A stretch of 64,000 bases of DNA from Betaproteobacteria bacterium (GCA_021732605.1 JAKFUS010000022.1:1-64000); one strand, 5' to 3'; counted from the first letter of the stretch, positions 8,373 through 15,451 are shown. Numbers and translations are program-made. The notes: generated by a model not told the origin, from the letters alone.

Positions 8373-9001
8373 GCGGTATCCAGCGCAATCGTGACCAGAT
8401 CAACGCATTCATCAAAGCCGCGTTTGTAGTCCAGCGTTTCCAGAGCATCGAATACTTCACGCAAACCCTCGCCGTGTTGCGCAATACGCTCCAGTATCAC
8501 CTGCCGCCTGTCGCGCAGTATCGGCCGGATCGCCGTCAGTGCAGCGGGTTCTTTTTCGATCACCATCGCCAGATCGAAAATATCGCGCGCCGTAAATTCA
8601 ATGCCGCGGTGCCAGACCTTCTTTGCGACAATTTCAGTCGAGGTTTCGACCTGCACAACATGGCCGAACAGGTTTTCGCTGATGGTCGGGTTTTCTGTCA
8701 GCGGGCCTGATGCGACAAAATCGATTTCGCCCTCCGGGAAATACAGTTTCAGAAATCCAGACTGCTCCAGGTAATGCGTGGTCAGGGTGCTGATCCGCGG
8801 GTTAAACAGCCCGAGATATTGCGGATCAGGCACAAAGATATCGATGTCCTTGCTGAAACGATGATGATGCCGCCGCATCAATACCGTGCCGCCGCCGAAA
8901 CTCCAATCGTCCAGCTTTGCGCCGCCGGCGTTGGCTGAATCGATCAGTTCCAGCGCACGCTGGAACAGTATTTCCCAGGTTTTCAGCCGGTCTTCAGCCA
9001 T
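8369..9001 (-). CDS. AbiEii/AbiGii-type nucleotidyltransferase toxin
   Basis: 210 aa. The nucleotidyltransferase signature is WSFGGGTVLMRRHHHRFSKD then IDIF (about residues 33-56): G-G-G-T loop, Arg/Ser and the D-x-D metal site. EIVAKKVWHRG and FTARDIFDL (about 122-145) are the later family motifs with the conserved Lys and Asp. AbiEii proteins are GTP-dependent nucleotidyltransferases that modify tRNA and stop growth. The XRE gene overlaps its start by 19 bp upstream, as expected of a type IV-like toxin-antitoxin or phage-defence pair. Its last codon and stop lie in palindromic element B. Confidence 0.85.
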   Translation of the reverse strand: MAEDRLKTWEILFQRALELIDSANAGGAKLDDWSFGGGTVLMRRHHHRFSKDIDIFVPDPQYLGLFNPRISTLTTHYLEQSGFLKLYFPEGEIDFVASGPLTENPTISENLFGHVVQVETSTEIVAKKVWHRGIEFTARDIFDLAMVIEKEPAALTAIRPILRDRRQVILERIAQHGEGLREVFDALETLDYKRGFDECVDLVTIALDTA

Positions 9002-9480
9002 GTGCTGATCCCGCGTCTTGGTTTGATGTCTTTGGCAATCATGCCGAGATTTTTCTCCAGCCGCCCGGGTTTGGTCCAGCGGCTGACTTCCTGCGCCAGA
9101 CCTTGCAGCAAGGCGGGCGTGGCTTCGTCGAGCAGCGTTCTGAAGTGCGGGCGTCTACCGGCCGGAATTTTGCCGGTGAGCAGGGCGCGGATTAGTTCAT
9201 CTTCCGACAGCGTTTCTCGATAACTCACGTTTGCGGTGGTGCAGGCCATACGTACGAAATCCGGCGCAACGGTTTTCTCCGCGGGCTGAATGATCAGTGC
9301 GAGGCCCAGCTGATCCAGTATGGCGCGCAGCCGCTGCACGCTGAGATCCAGCACCAGCCCGCTCTCGAGCTGGTTCAGCGTGGTGCGCGATACGCCGGCG
9401 GCTTTGGCGAGCTGCGCCTGGGTGAGTTTTTGCTCAAGCCGTGCCGCACGCAAGCGAAAGCCGATTTCCTGTAAACGCAT
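8983..9480 (-). CDS. XRE-family regulator / cognate antitoxin
   Basis: 165 aa. Residues about 5-60 are a Cro/C1-type helix-turn-helix (LRAARLEQKLTQAQLAKAAG, VSRTTLNQLESG). The C-terminal 100 residues have no family I recognise but contain the segment joining it to the toxin gene, which it overlaps by 19 bp. Likely DNA-binding antitoxin and autorepressor of the AbiEii-like toxin. A perfect 20-bp palindrome overlapping its -10 box is the obvious operator. Confidence 0.85.
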   Translation of the reverse strand: MRLQEIGFRLRAARLEQKLTQAQLAKAAGVSRTTLNQLESGLVLDLSVQRLRAILDQLGLALIIQPAEKTVAPDFVRMACTTANVSYRETLSEDELIRALLTGKIPAGRRPHFRTLLDEATPALLQGLAQEVSRWTKPGRLEKNLGMIAKDIKPRRGISTWLKTG

Positions 9481-9494
9481 GGACGTTTGCCAAA

Positions 9495-9540
9495 ATGTTC
9501 AATATATTGAACATCATAATGAAATCCGGGGTTATTTCAA
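9495..9540 (-). promoter_or_regulatory. Promoter and operator of the XRE/AbiEii pair
   Basis: Minus strand: -35 TTGAAA (9535-9540), 16-bp spacer, -10 TATGAT (9513-9518). The perfect palindrome ATGTTCAATATATTGAACAT (9495-9514) abuts and overlaps the -10 box, 15 bp upstream of the XRE start codon. Confidence 0.6.
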
Positions 9541-9568
9541 GAGGCCTGGCAGAGGCAGACAGGGTTAC

Positions 9569-9598
9569 TTGACATTTAAAATAGAACTATAGCACTAT
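9569..9598 (+). promoter_or_regulatory. Possible promoter of the SeqA-N/RAMA gene
   Basis: TTGACA at 9569-9574 is a consensus -35; CACTAT at 9593-9598 (18-bp spacer) is the best placed -10. The tract between is unusually AT-rich for this genome. Confidence 0.35.
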
Positions 9599-9630
9599 AT
9601 TGACGCAATCCACTTTCCGAGGACGACACC

Positions 9631-10050
9631 ATGAGAACCATCGAAGTCGATTTCGACGTATTCAAGGCCTTGACCCTGCGCCGCCCGGCAGAGAACGTCA
9701 CGGAAAACGACGTGTTGCGTGAACTGCTGGGGCTGTCGCCGGCACATCGCAGTCCGAACGCTTCCCGCATGGCATCTGTCATTGTGCCGCCTCTCGATCC
9801 GGATCGCTGGCTCAGCAAGGGGGTGCGTTTCCCTGCTGGCACGGAATTCCGCGCGCATTACAAAGGCGAAACCCACCTCGCACGGGTGGAGAAGGGCGCG
9901 TTGGTGCTTGGCGGCAAGCGTTATGACACGCCGTCGTCGGCGGCTATGGCGATCACCGGCAGCCCGGTGAATGGCTGGACGTTCTGGGAATGCCGTATGC
10001 CGGGGCAGGGCGATTGGCGGATGATCAAGGCGATGCGAACCGGGCGCTGA
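9631..10050 (+). CDS. SeqA-N-like / RAMA domain DNA-associated protein
   Basis: 139 aa. The N-terminus MRTIEVDFDVFKAL...ENDVLRELL matches the oligomerisation motif of SeqA (IEVDDELY...ASDILRRML). The C-terminal half (about residues 65-135: GTEFRAHYKGE, GKRYDTPSSAAMAITG, NGWTFWECRM) is a RAMA domain, the module attached to restriction-modification methylases and predicted to read modified DNA. The combination suggests a small oligomerising DNA-binding protein of the accessory zone. It is divergent from the XRE/AbiEii pair. Function beyond DNA association is unknown. Confidence 0.7.
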   Translation: MRTIEVDFDVFKALTLRRPAENVTENDVLRELLGLSPAHRSPNASRMASVIVPPLDPDRWLSKGVRFPAGTEFRAHYKGETHLARVEKGALVLGGKRYDTPSSAAMAITGSPVNGWTFWECRMPGQGDWRMIKAMRTGR

Positions 10051-10055
10051 TTACG

Positions 10056-10090
10056 AATAAAAATATCAATAAAAACATATATTTATGTAA
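10056..10090 (+). repeat. AT-rich dispersed motif (copy 2)
   Basis: AATAAAAATATCAATAAAAA followed by CATATATTTATGTAA, beginning 6 bp after the preceding stop codon; a diverged member of the dispersed AT-rich family. Confidence 0.5.
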
Positions 10091-10229
10091 TCCCCCTCTC
10101 TGCCGCAGTCTATATCCACCTATTGAGAACAGGGAGTCAGCCCGCGCGCGTCCGTGTTACAAACCAATATCGCCCGCGCAGCGGCGGGCCGCTGTCATCC
10201 AAAGCCATCCGACAAGGAACAATAAAAAA

Positions 10230-11150
10230 GTGAAAGCCGTTTATTTCATGCAAAACGGAGGCCCCGAAGTCCTGCAGTACGGCGAGCAGCCGGACCCCGT
10301 TGCCGGTGACGGCCAGGTCGTGGTCGACATCCACGCTGCCAGCGTCAACGGCGCCGACTGGAAAACACGCTCGGGCTACCACGCACCCACCAAAAAGTTT
10401 CCGCACATCCCGGGACGGGATTTTTCCGGCATCGTCAGCGCCGTCGGGCCAGGTGTGACGGATTTCAAAATCGGCGATGCGGTGTTCGGCGTAGTGGAGG
10501 CCAGTGACGACGGCTGTTACGCCGAGAAGGTGGCGATCAACGCCGCCATCATCAGCAAAAGGCCTGCGCAATGGAGCCACATCGAAGCCGCCGCGCTGGG
10601 GCTGATCGGGCTCACCGCCATTGTCTCGATTGAAAACGCACTCCAGGTCAAGGCCGGTCAGATCGTGCTGGTGCAGGGCGGGGCGGGTGGTGTTGCGAGC
10701 TTTGGATTGCAACTGGCCAAACACCTAGACGCTAGGGTCATCACCACCTGCAGCGCGGCCAACGCCGATTATGTGAAAAGCCTCGGCGCTGATCAGGTGA
10801 TTGATTACAACAAGGAAGATTTCACACTAGTGGTGAAGGACTGCGACGCCGTGTTCGACACCGTGGGCGGCGAGGTCGCGAAAAACGCCTTCAAGGTATT
10901 GCGCCGCGGCGGCCGTGCGGCCTTCATCAACGGCCCGGCACCCACACCGCCCGGCGCGGACTTTGCATCACTGAAGCCGGACGCGAGCCGCAAGCGCGCC
11001 CATCTGGATCGCATTGTTTCACTGGTGACGTCCGGTGCGGTGAAGCTGCCGCAGATCACCACCTATGCACTGGCGGATGCGGCGGCTGCGCATCGGGTGA
11101 GTGAGGGGCGGCATTTGCGGGGGAAGCTGGTGTTCAAGGTGCGTGAATAA
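10230..11150 (+). CDS. NADPH-dependent zinc-free MDR oxidoreductase (quinone reductase-like)
   Basis: 306 aa medium-chain reductase. Residues 1-125 are the GroES-like domain (HAASVNGADWKTRSG; HIPGRDFSGIVSAVG) and 126-260 the Rossmann domain with the nucleotide loop VQGGAGGVASFGLQLAK. No zinc-binding cysteines, so quinone-reductase class. The start is GTG 10230, preceded by AAGGA; the frame is open further upstream but that part is not protein-like. The last 71 bp (11073-11143) recur at 12311-12381 beyond the HEPN cassette, encoding the same C-terminus. Confidence 0.88.
   Translation: MKAVYFMQNGGPEVLQYGEQPDPVAGDGQVVVDIHAASVNGADWKTRSGYHAPTKKFPHIPGRDFSGIVSAVGPGVTDFKIGDAVFGVVEASDDGCYAEKVAINAAIISKRPAQWSHIEAAALGLIGLTAIVSIENALQVKAGQIVLVQGGAGGVASFGLQLAKHLDARVITTCSAANADYVKSLGADQVIDYNKEDFTLVVKDCDAVFDTVGGEVAKNAFKVLRRGGRAAFINGPAPTPPGADFASLKPDASRKRAHLDRIVSLVTSGAVKLPQITTYALADAAAAHRVSEGRHLRGKLVFKVRE
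11073..11143 (+). repeat. 71-bp direct repeat, left copy
   Basis: Codes for the oxidoreductase C-terminus starting ADAAAAHRVSEGRHLRGKLV. 68 of 71 bases match the copy at 12311-12381. Two of the three differences are silent in the same reading frame (GGG CGG versus GGA AGG); the third gives Phe versus Leu. Confidence 0.9.
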
Positions 11151-11184
11151 AATTGTAATAAAATCATATAGTTATAATTAATTA
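11147..11184 (+). repeat. AT-rich dispersed motif (copy 3)
   Basis: AATAAAATTGTAATAAAATC followed by ATATAGTTATAATTAAT. It starts inside the stop codon region of the oxidoreductase gene and is most like the copy at 6200-6241 (ATATAGTTATA end). Confidence 0.5.
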
Positions 11185-11213
11185 AAGGGTTGTTCGTCGC
11201 GAGCTGGACTTGC

Positions 11214-11260
11214 TTGAAAGTTCATCAGGGTTGAACTATAGTTCACTATCAATGAACTAT
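11214..11260 (+). promoter_or_regulatory. Promoter with repeated TGAACTAT operator half-sites
   Basis: -35 TTGAAA (11214-11219), 17-bp spacer, -10 TATAGT (11237-11242). The perfect palindrome TGAACTATAGTTCA (11232-11245) covers the -10 box; further half-sites are AGTTCA at 11219-11224 and TGAACTAT at 11253-11260. Probable autoregulatory operator of the HTH-nucleotidyltransferase/HEPN operon. Confidence 0.6.
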
Positions 11261-11274
11261 CGTAAAGGCCCGCC

Positions 11275-11871
11275 ATGAGCCAGCTCGGCGACACACTGTT
11301 TAACGAAACCCAACGCAGGCTGCTGAGCCTGCTGTATGGCAAGCCGGAGCGAAGCTTTTATTTAAAGGAGCTGTTGCGCATGACCGGAATGGGCGTGGCC
11401 ACCATCAAACGCGAACTCGACCGCATGCGCGCGGCCGGCATGCTGCGCATGAACCGCATCGGCAACCAGCACCACTACCAGGCCGATCCGGCTTGCCCGA
11501 TCCATGATGAACTGCTCGCCATCGTTCGCAAAACGCTCGGATTCACCGAGGCGATCCACGAAGCGCTGTCGCCGCTGTCGGACAGGATTGAATGGGCCTT
11601 TGTGTTCGGTTCCGCGGCCAGCGGCAAAGAGACACCGGGCAGCGACATTGACCTGATGATCATCGGCGAAGCGGGATTCAATGAAGTGGTCAATGCACTC
11701 TACCCGCTGCAGGAGGCGCTGGGGCGCGAGGTCAACCCGAAGATCTACCGCCGCGCTGAATGGGCCGGGCTGCTCAACGCCCGCGATGCCTTTGCCATCG
11801 GCGTCATGGCCAGGCCGCGCCTGGACGTGATCGGGAGTGGCATCGCATCTGATCATGGGTCTGGATCATGA
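11275..11871 (+). CDS. Winged-helix / nucleotidyltransferase protein (MNT antitoxin-like)
   Basis: 198 aa. Winged helix at residues about 10-80 (SFYLKELLRMTGMGVATIKR; wing ends HHYQADPACP), nucleotidyltransferase at about 100-175 with FVFGSAASGKETPGSDIDLM giving the GS and D-x-D site. Same design as the gene at 5474-6145. In MNT/HEPN systems this protein AMPylates and silences the HEPN toxin. Its end overlaps the HEPN-like gene by 4 bp (ATGA), so they are coupled. The whole unit lies between two copies of an oxidoreductase 3' end. Confidence 0.82.
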   Translation: MSQLGDTLFNETQRRLLSLLYGKPERSFYLKELLRMTGMGVATIKRELDRMRAAGMLRMNRIGNQHHYQADPACPIHDELLAIVRKTLGFTEAIHEALSPLSDRIEWAFVFGSAASGKETPGSDIDLMIIGEAGFNEVVNALYPLQEALGREVNPKIYRRAEWAGLLNARDAFAIGVMARPRLDVIGSGIASDHGSGS

Positions 11872-12311
11872 GTCTCGATAATCTGGTCGGCATCAGCCTG
11901 GATCGGGTGATGCCGGATGCGACCGCCATAGGCCGTTTGTTGACGGCGGCCGCGCGCAACATTGCCGATGCGCAAGTCAATGCGATCAGCGCCGAAAACC
12001 GCTTCGACGCCGCCTACAAAGCCATCATGCAACTGGCCAACGCCGCGCTCCAGGCGCAGGGTTATCGAACGCTGACGAGCAAGCCCGGCCACCACATGAC
12101 CATGATCCAGACGCTCGGCCAGACCGTCGGCCTCACGCGCGAGACCGTCATCGCACTCGATGCCCTGCGCAAGCAGCGCAATGTGGCGGATTATTCCGGT
12201 GACATCGTGACACCTGCCGCGGTGGAGGCCTGCCTCGCGCAGGCGCAGGCTTTGCAGCAGGCGGTCATGCAGTGGTTGAAGACACACAAGCCGGAACTGC
12301 TGGCGAGCTAG
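11868..12311 (+). CDS. HEPN-like protein (putative toxin partner)
   Basis: 147-aa all-helical protein. FDAAYKAIMQLANAALQAQG and ALRKQRNVADYSGD are the two helix motifs of the HEPN fold. The RNase motif of active HEPN toxins is R-x(4-6)-H; here the arginines are present (RKQRN) but the expected histidine position reads Asp-Tyr, as in a subgroup of MNT-linked HEPN proteins, so nuclease activity is uncertain. Its TAG stop codon shares its last base with the right copy of the 71-bp repeat. Confidence 0.72.
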   Translation: MSLDNLVGISLDRVMPDATAIGRLLTAAARNIADAQVNAISAENRFDAAYKAIMQLANAALQAQGYRTLTSKPGHHMTMIQTLGQTVGLTRETVIALDALRKQRNVADYSGDIVTPAAVEACLAQAQALQQAVMQWLKTHKPELLAS

Positions 12312-12381
12312 CGGATGCGGCGGCTGCGCATCGGGTGAGTGAGGGAAGGCATTTGCGGGGGAAGCTGGTGCTCAAGGTGCG
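12311..12381 (+). repeat. 71-bp direct repeat, right copy (oxidoreductase 3' remnant)
   Basis: Matches 11073-11143 at 68/71 positions and still encodes the oxidoreductase C-terminus in frame, ending KLVLKVR and a TAG stop (12382-12384 region). It is a gene-end fragment with no start. Confidence 0.9.
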
Positions 12382-12416
12382 GTAGGTTGTGGGGTGTGAA
12401 TTGCACTCCAGAAGTA

Positions 12417-12453
12417 TTTTAAAAATATTCAATAAAAACAAATACTTATAATT
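12417..12453 (+). repeat. AT-rich dispersed motif (copy 4)
   Basis: TTTTAAAAATATTCAATAAA followed by AACAAATACTTATAATT. The stretch from here to 12625 holds no gene I can support; a 36-codon frame at 12461-12571 lacks a ribosome-binding site. Confidence 0.5.
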
Positions 12454-12625
12454 CCGCATCATGGGCAATGCCAAGCATTCTTTACTGGTGAGGCAGTCGT
12501 TGCTGAGAGTGGAACGCTCGTGTGACTTTTTTCCGGTGCTGCGAAGATCAGCCGCTACAATCGAGCGGTAGGTTATGCCTTCAATCTGATCAGGCAGTCT
12601 TACGAATCAACGCTGTGATAAACCG

Positions 12626-13201
12626 CTATTTGTATTTCCGCACCAACCCCACCACCACACCATAGATCTCGGCATCTTCCTTCGGGCGGATCACCGGGTA
12701 GGCCTTGTTCTCCGGCTTGAGGACGAGGCGGCCTTTTTCACGGGCCAGGCGTTTCAGTGTGAATTCGTTGTCGACGATGGCGACGACGATGTCGCCGGGC
12801 ATGGCTGCCACGCGTTTTTCGACGACGACGCGGTCGCCCGGATGGATGCCGGCGTCGATCATCGAATCGCCTTTGACGGTGATCAGGATGGTGCGCGAGG
12901 GTTTGCCGACCAGGTATTCATCAATGCTCAAGCCGTCGGGCCGGGTGTCGGCTGCGGGGCTGGGCAGTCCGGCGCGCACACTTTCGGCTTGTAGGCGCTC
13001 GAAAAATCGCGCGCCGGGCTTGAGTCTTCGGTCGGGCGAGCTTTCGAGAAAGCCCTCAGCTTTTAGCCTCGTGATCATTCCAGCTACTGAGGCTTTGGAC
13101 CTGAGTCCGATCAGTGATCCGATGCCGGCGTAGGACGGCAATACCCTGTGGTGGGCATAGTAGTCCTGTAGTTTCGTCAGATATTGACCGTCGTTTGACA
13201 T
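12626..13201 (-). CDS. LexA-like self-cleaving repressor (S24 family)
   Basis: 191 aa. Residues 1-70 are a LexA-type winged helix (AGIGSLIGLRSKASVAGMIT), then the autocleavage site Ala77-Gly78 (VRAGLPS), and the protease domain with Ser113 (VKGDSMIDAG) and Lys150 (FTLKRL). DNA damage would cause RecA-stimulated cleavage and derepression. It is divergent from the TcmP gene with the palindrome CGAACGATCGTTCG in the 45-bp gap. This may be a second, module-specific LexA rather than the genomic SOS regulator; the window cannot decide. Confidence 0.88.
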   Translation of the reverse strand: MSNDGQYLTKLQDYYAHHRVLPSYAGIGSLIGLRSKASVAGMITRLKAEGFLESSPDRRLKPGARFFERLQAESVRAGLPSPAADTRPDGLSIDEYLVGKPSRTILITVKGDSMIDAGIHPGDRVVVEKRVAAMPGDIVVAIVDNEFTLKRLAREKGRLVLKPENKAYPVIRPKEDAEIYGVVVGLVRKYK

Positions 13202-13214
13202 GTGGTTACGATAG

Positions 13215-13228
13215 CGAACGATCGTTCG
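13215..13228. promoter_or_regulatory. SOS-box-like palindrome between lexA-like and tcmP
   Basis: CGAACGATCGTTCG is a perfect 14-bp palindrome, 13 bp from the LexA-like ATG and 18 bp from the TcmP ATG. It fits the CGAAC-N4-GTTCG type of LexA box known from Gram-positive bacteria, not the CTGT-N8-ACAG type of E. coli. Confidence 0.65.
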
Positions 13229-13246
13229 GTAGTCAATGGGGTGCTC

Positions 13247-14140
13247 ATGGCTAAAGCAAAGGCAGATTTCTGTGAACTCTGTCCTGTCGGTGGACAGTTC
13301 AACTCCACTGACCAGACTTGTTCGGTATTGGATCTCGACGATGGGTTGCTATTGGCTTGTGTTGGCGAATGGGCGGAAGACAAACATGCCAGGGTTCGCA
13401 AGTACGTCGATATCAGCCGCGCTGCACGTCGCAAATTCACAGACGGATTAGGTGGGGCGACCTATATTGACCCTTACTGCGGCCCCGGTCGTGCGCGCAT
13501 ACGTGGAACTGAGCGGGTTGTTGATGGAAGCGCGGTAGTCGCTGCTCGTCAAGCGATTGATAGCGGTGTTCCTTTTACGGAAATCCATATTGCCGATACT
13601 AATGAAGACTTTCTGATTATTGCGGAGAAGCGGCTGATTAAATTGGGCGTGAAGGTAAAGCGTTATACCGGCGCCGCTGAAGACTCGATACCTCGTATTC
13701 TTTCTGCGATAAATCAGCATGGCCTGCATTTTGCACTGCTTGATCCGTACGATTTAAAGAGTTTGCCGTTTGACGTGATTCGGCAGTTGGCGAAGATAAA
13801 ACACATGGACTTGCTGATTCATTTCAGTCAGCAGGATTTGCAGCGTAACCTGCGACGGTATATCCGGATGCCACAATCTCCACTTGATGCCTTTGCGCCG
13901 GGTTGGAGGGAGGCTATAGATGAGATGCGTGGCGACGATGTGGTTCGCGGTAAGATTTTGCAACACTGGCTTGCATTGATCCGTGAGTGCGATATGCAAG
14001 CAGCGGAAGGCGTTGAAGAGGTGACTGGTTCCAAAAATCAGCATTTGTATTGGCTGGTGTTCGTTGCCAGACACAACTTGGCAATCAAATTCTGGGAAGA
14101 AATTCGCAGTGTGACCAATCAGAAATTGCTGGGTTTTTAA
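13247..14140 (+). CDS. tcmP: Three-Cys-motif partner protein TcmP
   Basis: 297 aa. The N-terminus has a Cys pair (FCELCPVGG) and DGLLLACVGEWAEDKH; then comes the methyltransferase-fold signature YIDPYCGPGRARIRGT (about residues 75-90), HIADTNEDF and LLDPYDLKSLPFD. The name reflects the constant pairing with a three-Cys-motif (DUF5131) protein, which follows here after 10 bp. Biochemical role unknown; the fold resembles an SAM-dependent methyltransferase. I take ATG 13247 rather than the GTG at 13202, which would read through the palindrome and leave no room for a promoter. Confidence 0.85.
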   Translation: MAKAKADFCELCPVGGQFNSTDQTCSVLDLDDGLLLACVGEWAEDKHARVRKYVDISRAARRKFTDGLGGATYIDPYCGPGRARIRGTERVVDGSAVVAARQAIDSGVPFTEIHIADTNEDFLIIAEKRLIKLGVKVKRYTGAAEDSIPRILSAINQHGLHFALLDPYDLKSLPFDVIRQLAKIKHMDLLIHFSQQDLQRNLRRYIRMPQSPLDAFAPGWREAIDEMRGDDVVRGKILQHWLALIRECDMQAAEGVEEVTGSKNQHLYWLVFVARHNLAIKFWEEIRSVTNQKLLGF

Positions 14141-14150
14141 AGGAGAAACT

Positions 14151-14897
14151 ATGTCGACAATGAGTGATATCGAGTGGACTGAGATGACGTGGAACCCGAC
14201 CGTGGGATGCACGAAAGTTTCTCCTGGATGCAAGCATTGTTACGCTGAAACAATGGCGAAGCGCTTGCATGGCATGGGTATGCATGGCTATGAAAACGGT
14301 TTTCAGTTGACGCTGATGCCGGAGCGCCTGTTGGAGCCTTTGGAGCGCCGGAAACCCACCGTTTATTTTGTTAATTCGATGTCGGATTTATTTCACGAGA
14401 AAGTGCCGTTTGCCTACATCCGCAAGGTGTTCGATGTGATGGCGGAGGCGAAGCAGCATACCTTCCAGTTGCTGACCAAGCGTGCTGCACGCATGGCAAG
14501 GTTTTGCCGGGGCATTGATGTGCCGCCGAATGTTTGGCTGGGGGTGTCAGTGGAGAATCGCAAGTACGGTGTGCCTCGAATCGATGTGCTGCGCGAGGTC
14601 GATGTCTTCATTCGCTTTCTTTCCATCGAGCCGTTGCTGGAGGATTTGGGCGAGATTGATCTGACTGGTATTCAATGGGTTATCGTCGGCGGCGAGTCAG
14701 GTCGTAAAGCACGCCCAATGAATCCGATATGGGTTGATGGCATCAAGCGCCAGTGTGATGACGCAAATGTCGCGTTCTTTTTCAAGCAATGGGGCACTTG
14801 GGGTGCCGATGGGCAGAAGCGCTCCAAGGGTGCCAACGGACGCGAATATCAGGGGCAACTGTGGGATGGCATGCCCGAACTGAGCGGGGCGATTTGA
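14151..14897 (+). CDS. Three-Cys-motif protein, DUF5131 / phage Gp37-Gp68 family
   Basis: 248 aa. Cys20, Cys27 and Cys30 form the C-x6-C-x2-C motif WNPTVGCTKVSPGCKHCYAE, resembling a radical-SAM iron-sulfur site. Other family features: VYFVNSMSDLFHEKVPF, LLTKRAARM, WLGVSVEN, FLSIEPLLEDLG, WVIVGGESGRKARPM and FFFKQWG. Strong AAAGGAGAA ribosome-binding site. Coupled to tcmP and downstream of a LexA-like repressor. Found widely in phages and islands; no established function. Confidence 0.88.
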   Translation: MSTMSDIEWTEMTWNPTVGCTKVSPGCKHCYAETMAKRLHGMGMHGYENGFQLTLMPERLLEPLERRKPTVYFVNSMSDLFHEKVPFAYIRKVFDVMAEAKQHTFQLLTKRAARMARFCRGIDVPPNVWLGVSVENRKYGVPRIDVLREVDVFIRFLSIEPLLEDLGEIDLTGIQWVIVGGESGRKARPMNPIWVDGIKRQCDDANVAFFFKQWGTWGADGQKRSKGANGREYQGQLWDGMPELSGAI

Positions 14898-15282
14898 TCG
14901 CACGGCTTTTATTGGTGAGGAAATGGCCAAGCAACTCAAGATGGCCAGGATCCCCGTGCAATGGCTGGGCGGCCCCGGTGGCAAGAAACGTTTTGATCCC
15001 GCAGAGGACAGCGTCAAAGTGATCACGATGCACAGCAGCAAGGGGCTGGAGTTTCCGGTGGTGGCGATTCCCGGGCTGGGTTACATGCCGCACCGGGATT
15101 ACGGCATTCACGAGGAAGCGAAGCTGCTGTATGTAGCGATGACGCGAGCGATGGACCAATTGATCCTGACTTCCAGCAAGGAGTCGCCCTTCGTCAACCG
15201 GATTCAACAGGTCAATCAGGCAAACAAGCCAGGTGCCAGTAAAGGCATTGTTTCCGGGATATTGGGATTGTTGGGGCGGTAG
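14896..15282 (+). pseudogene. UvrD/Rep-type helicase, C-terminal remnant
   Basis: The frame from 14896 reads GEEMAKQLKMARIPVQWLGG, VKVITMHSSKGLEFPVVAIP and EEAKLLYVAMTRAMDQLILT: helicase motifs V and VI of superfamily 1A with the usual spacing. Everything upstream (motifs I-IV, about 500 residues) is missing, and similarity begins exactly at the stop codon of the three-Cys-motif gene. An ATG at 14923 could still start a 119-aa product, but an ATPase cannot be formed. Confidence 0.8.
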
Positions 15283-15414
15283 ACAGGAAAGAGATAAGTT
15301 ATTGTTTTTGTTGAATAAATTCATTGCCCTCCAGCACAGGTATTAGTGGCGTTGCGGCAGACGGCCCCGGCCGCTGAATATCATTGCAGACCATTGTATT
15401 TAATGATATTTTCG

Positions 15415-15435
15415 ATTTTCGCGAATTGCGAAAAT
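15415..15435 (+). promoter_or_regulatory. Inverted repeat before the HTH/nucleotidyltransferase pair
   Basis: ATTTTCGC (15415-15422), 5 bp GAATT, GCGAAAAT (15428-15435), 16 bp before the ATG at 15452. Likely operator for autoregulation. Confidence 0.5.
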
Positions 15436-15451
15436 ATTGCAGGGATTACCC

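Noticed and set aside
11073-12381. Insertion sequence around the HEPN cassette
   Set aside because: No transposase or terminal inverted repeats; the direct repeat is a gene end, too long and too diverged for a target-site duplication.
12461-12571. 36-codon frame after the 71-bp repeat
   Set aside because: No ribosome-binding site and no recognisable similarity; the composition is not informative.
14923-15282. Functional helicase
   Set aside because: Lacks Walker A/B and motifs Ia-IV; only the last 120 residues remain.
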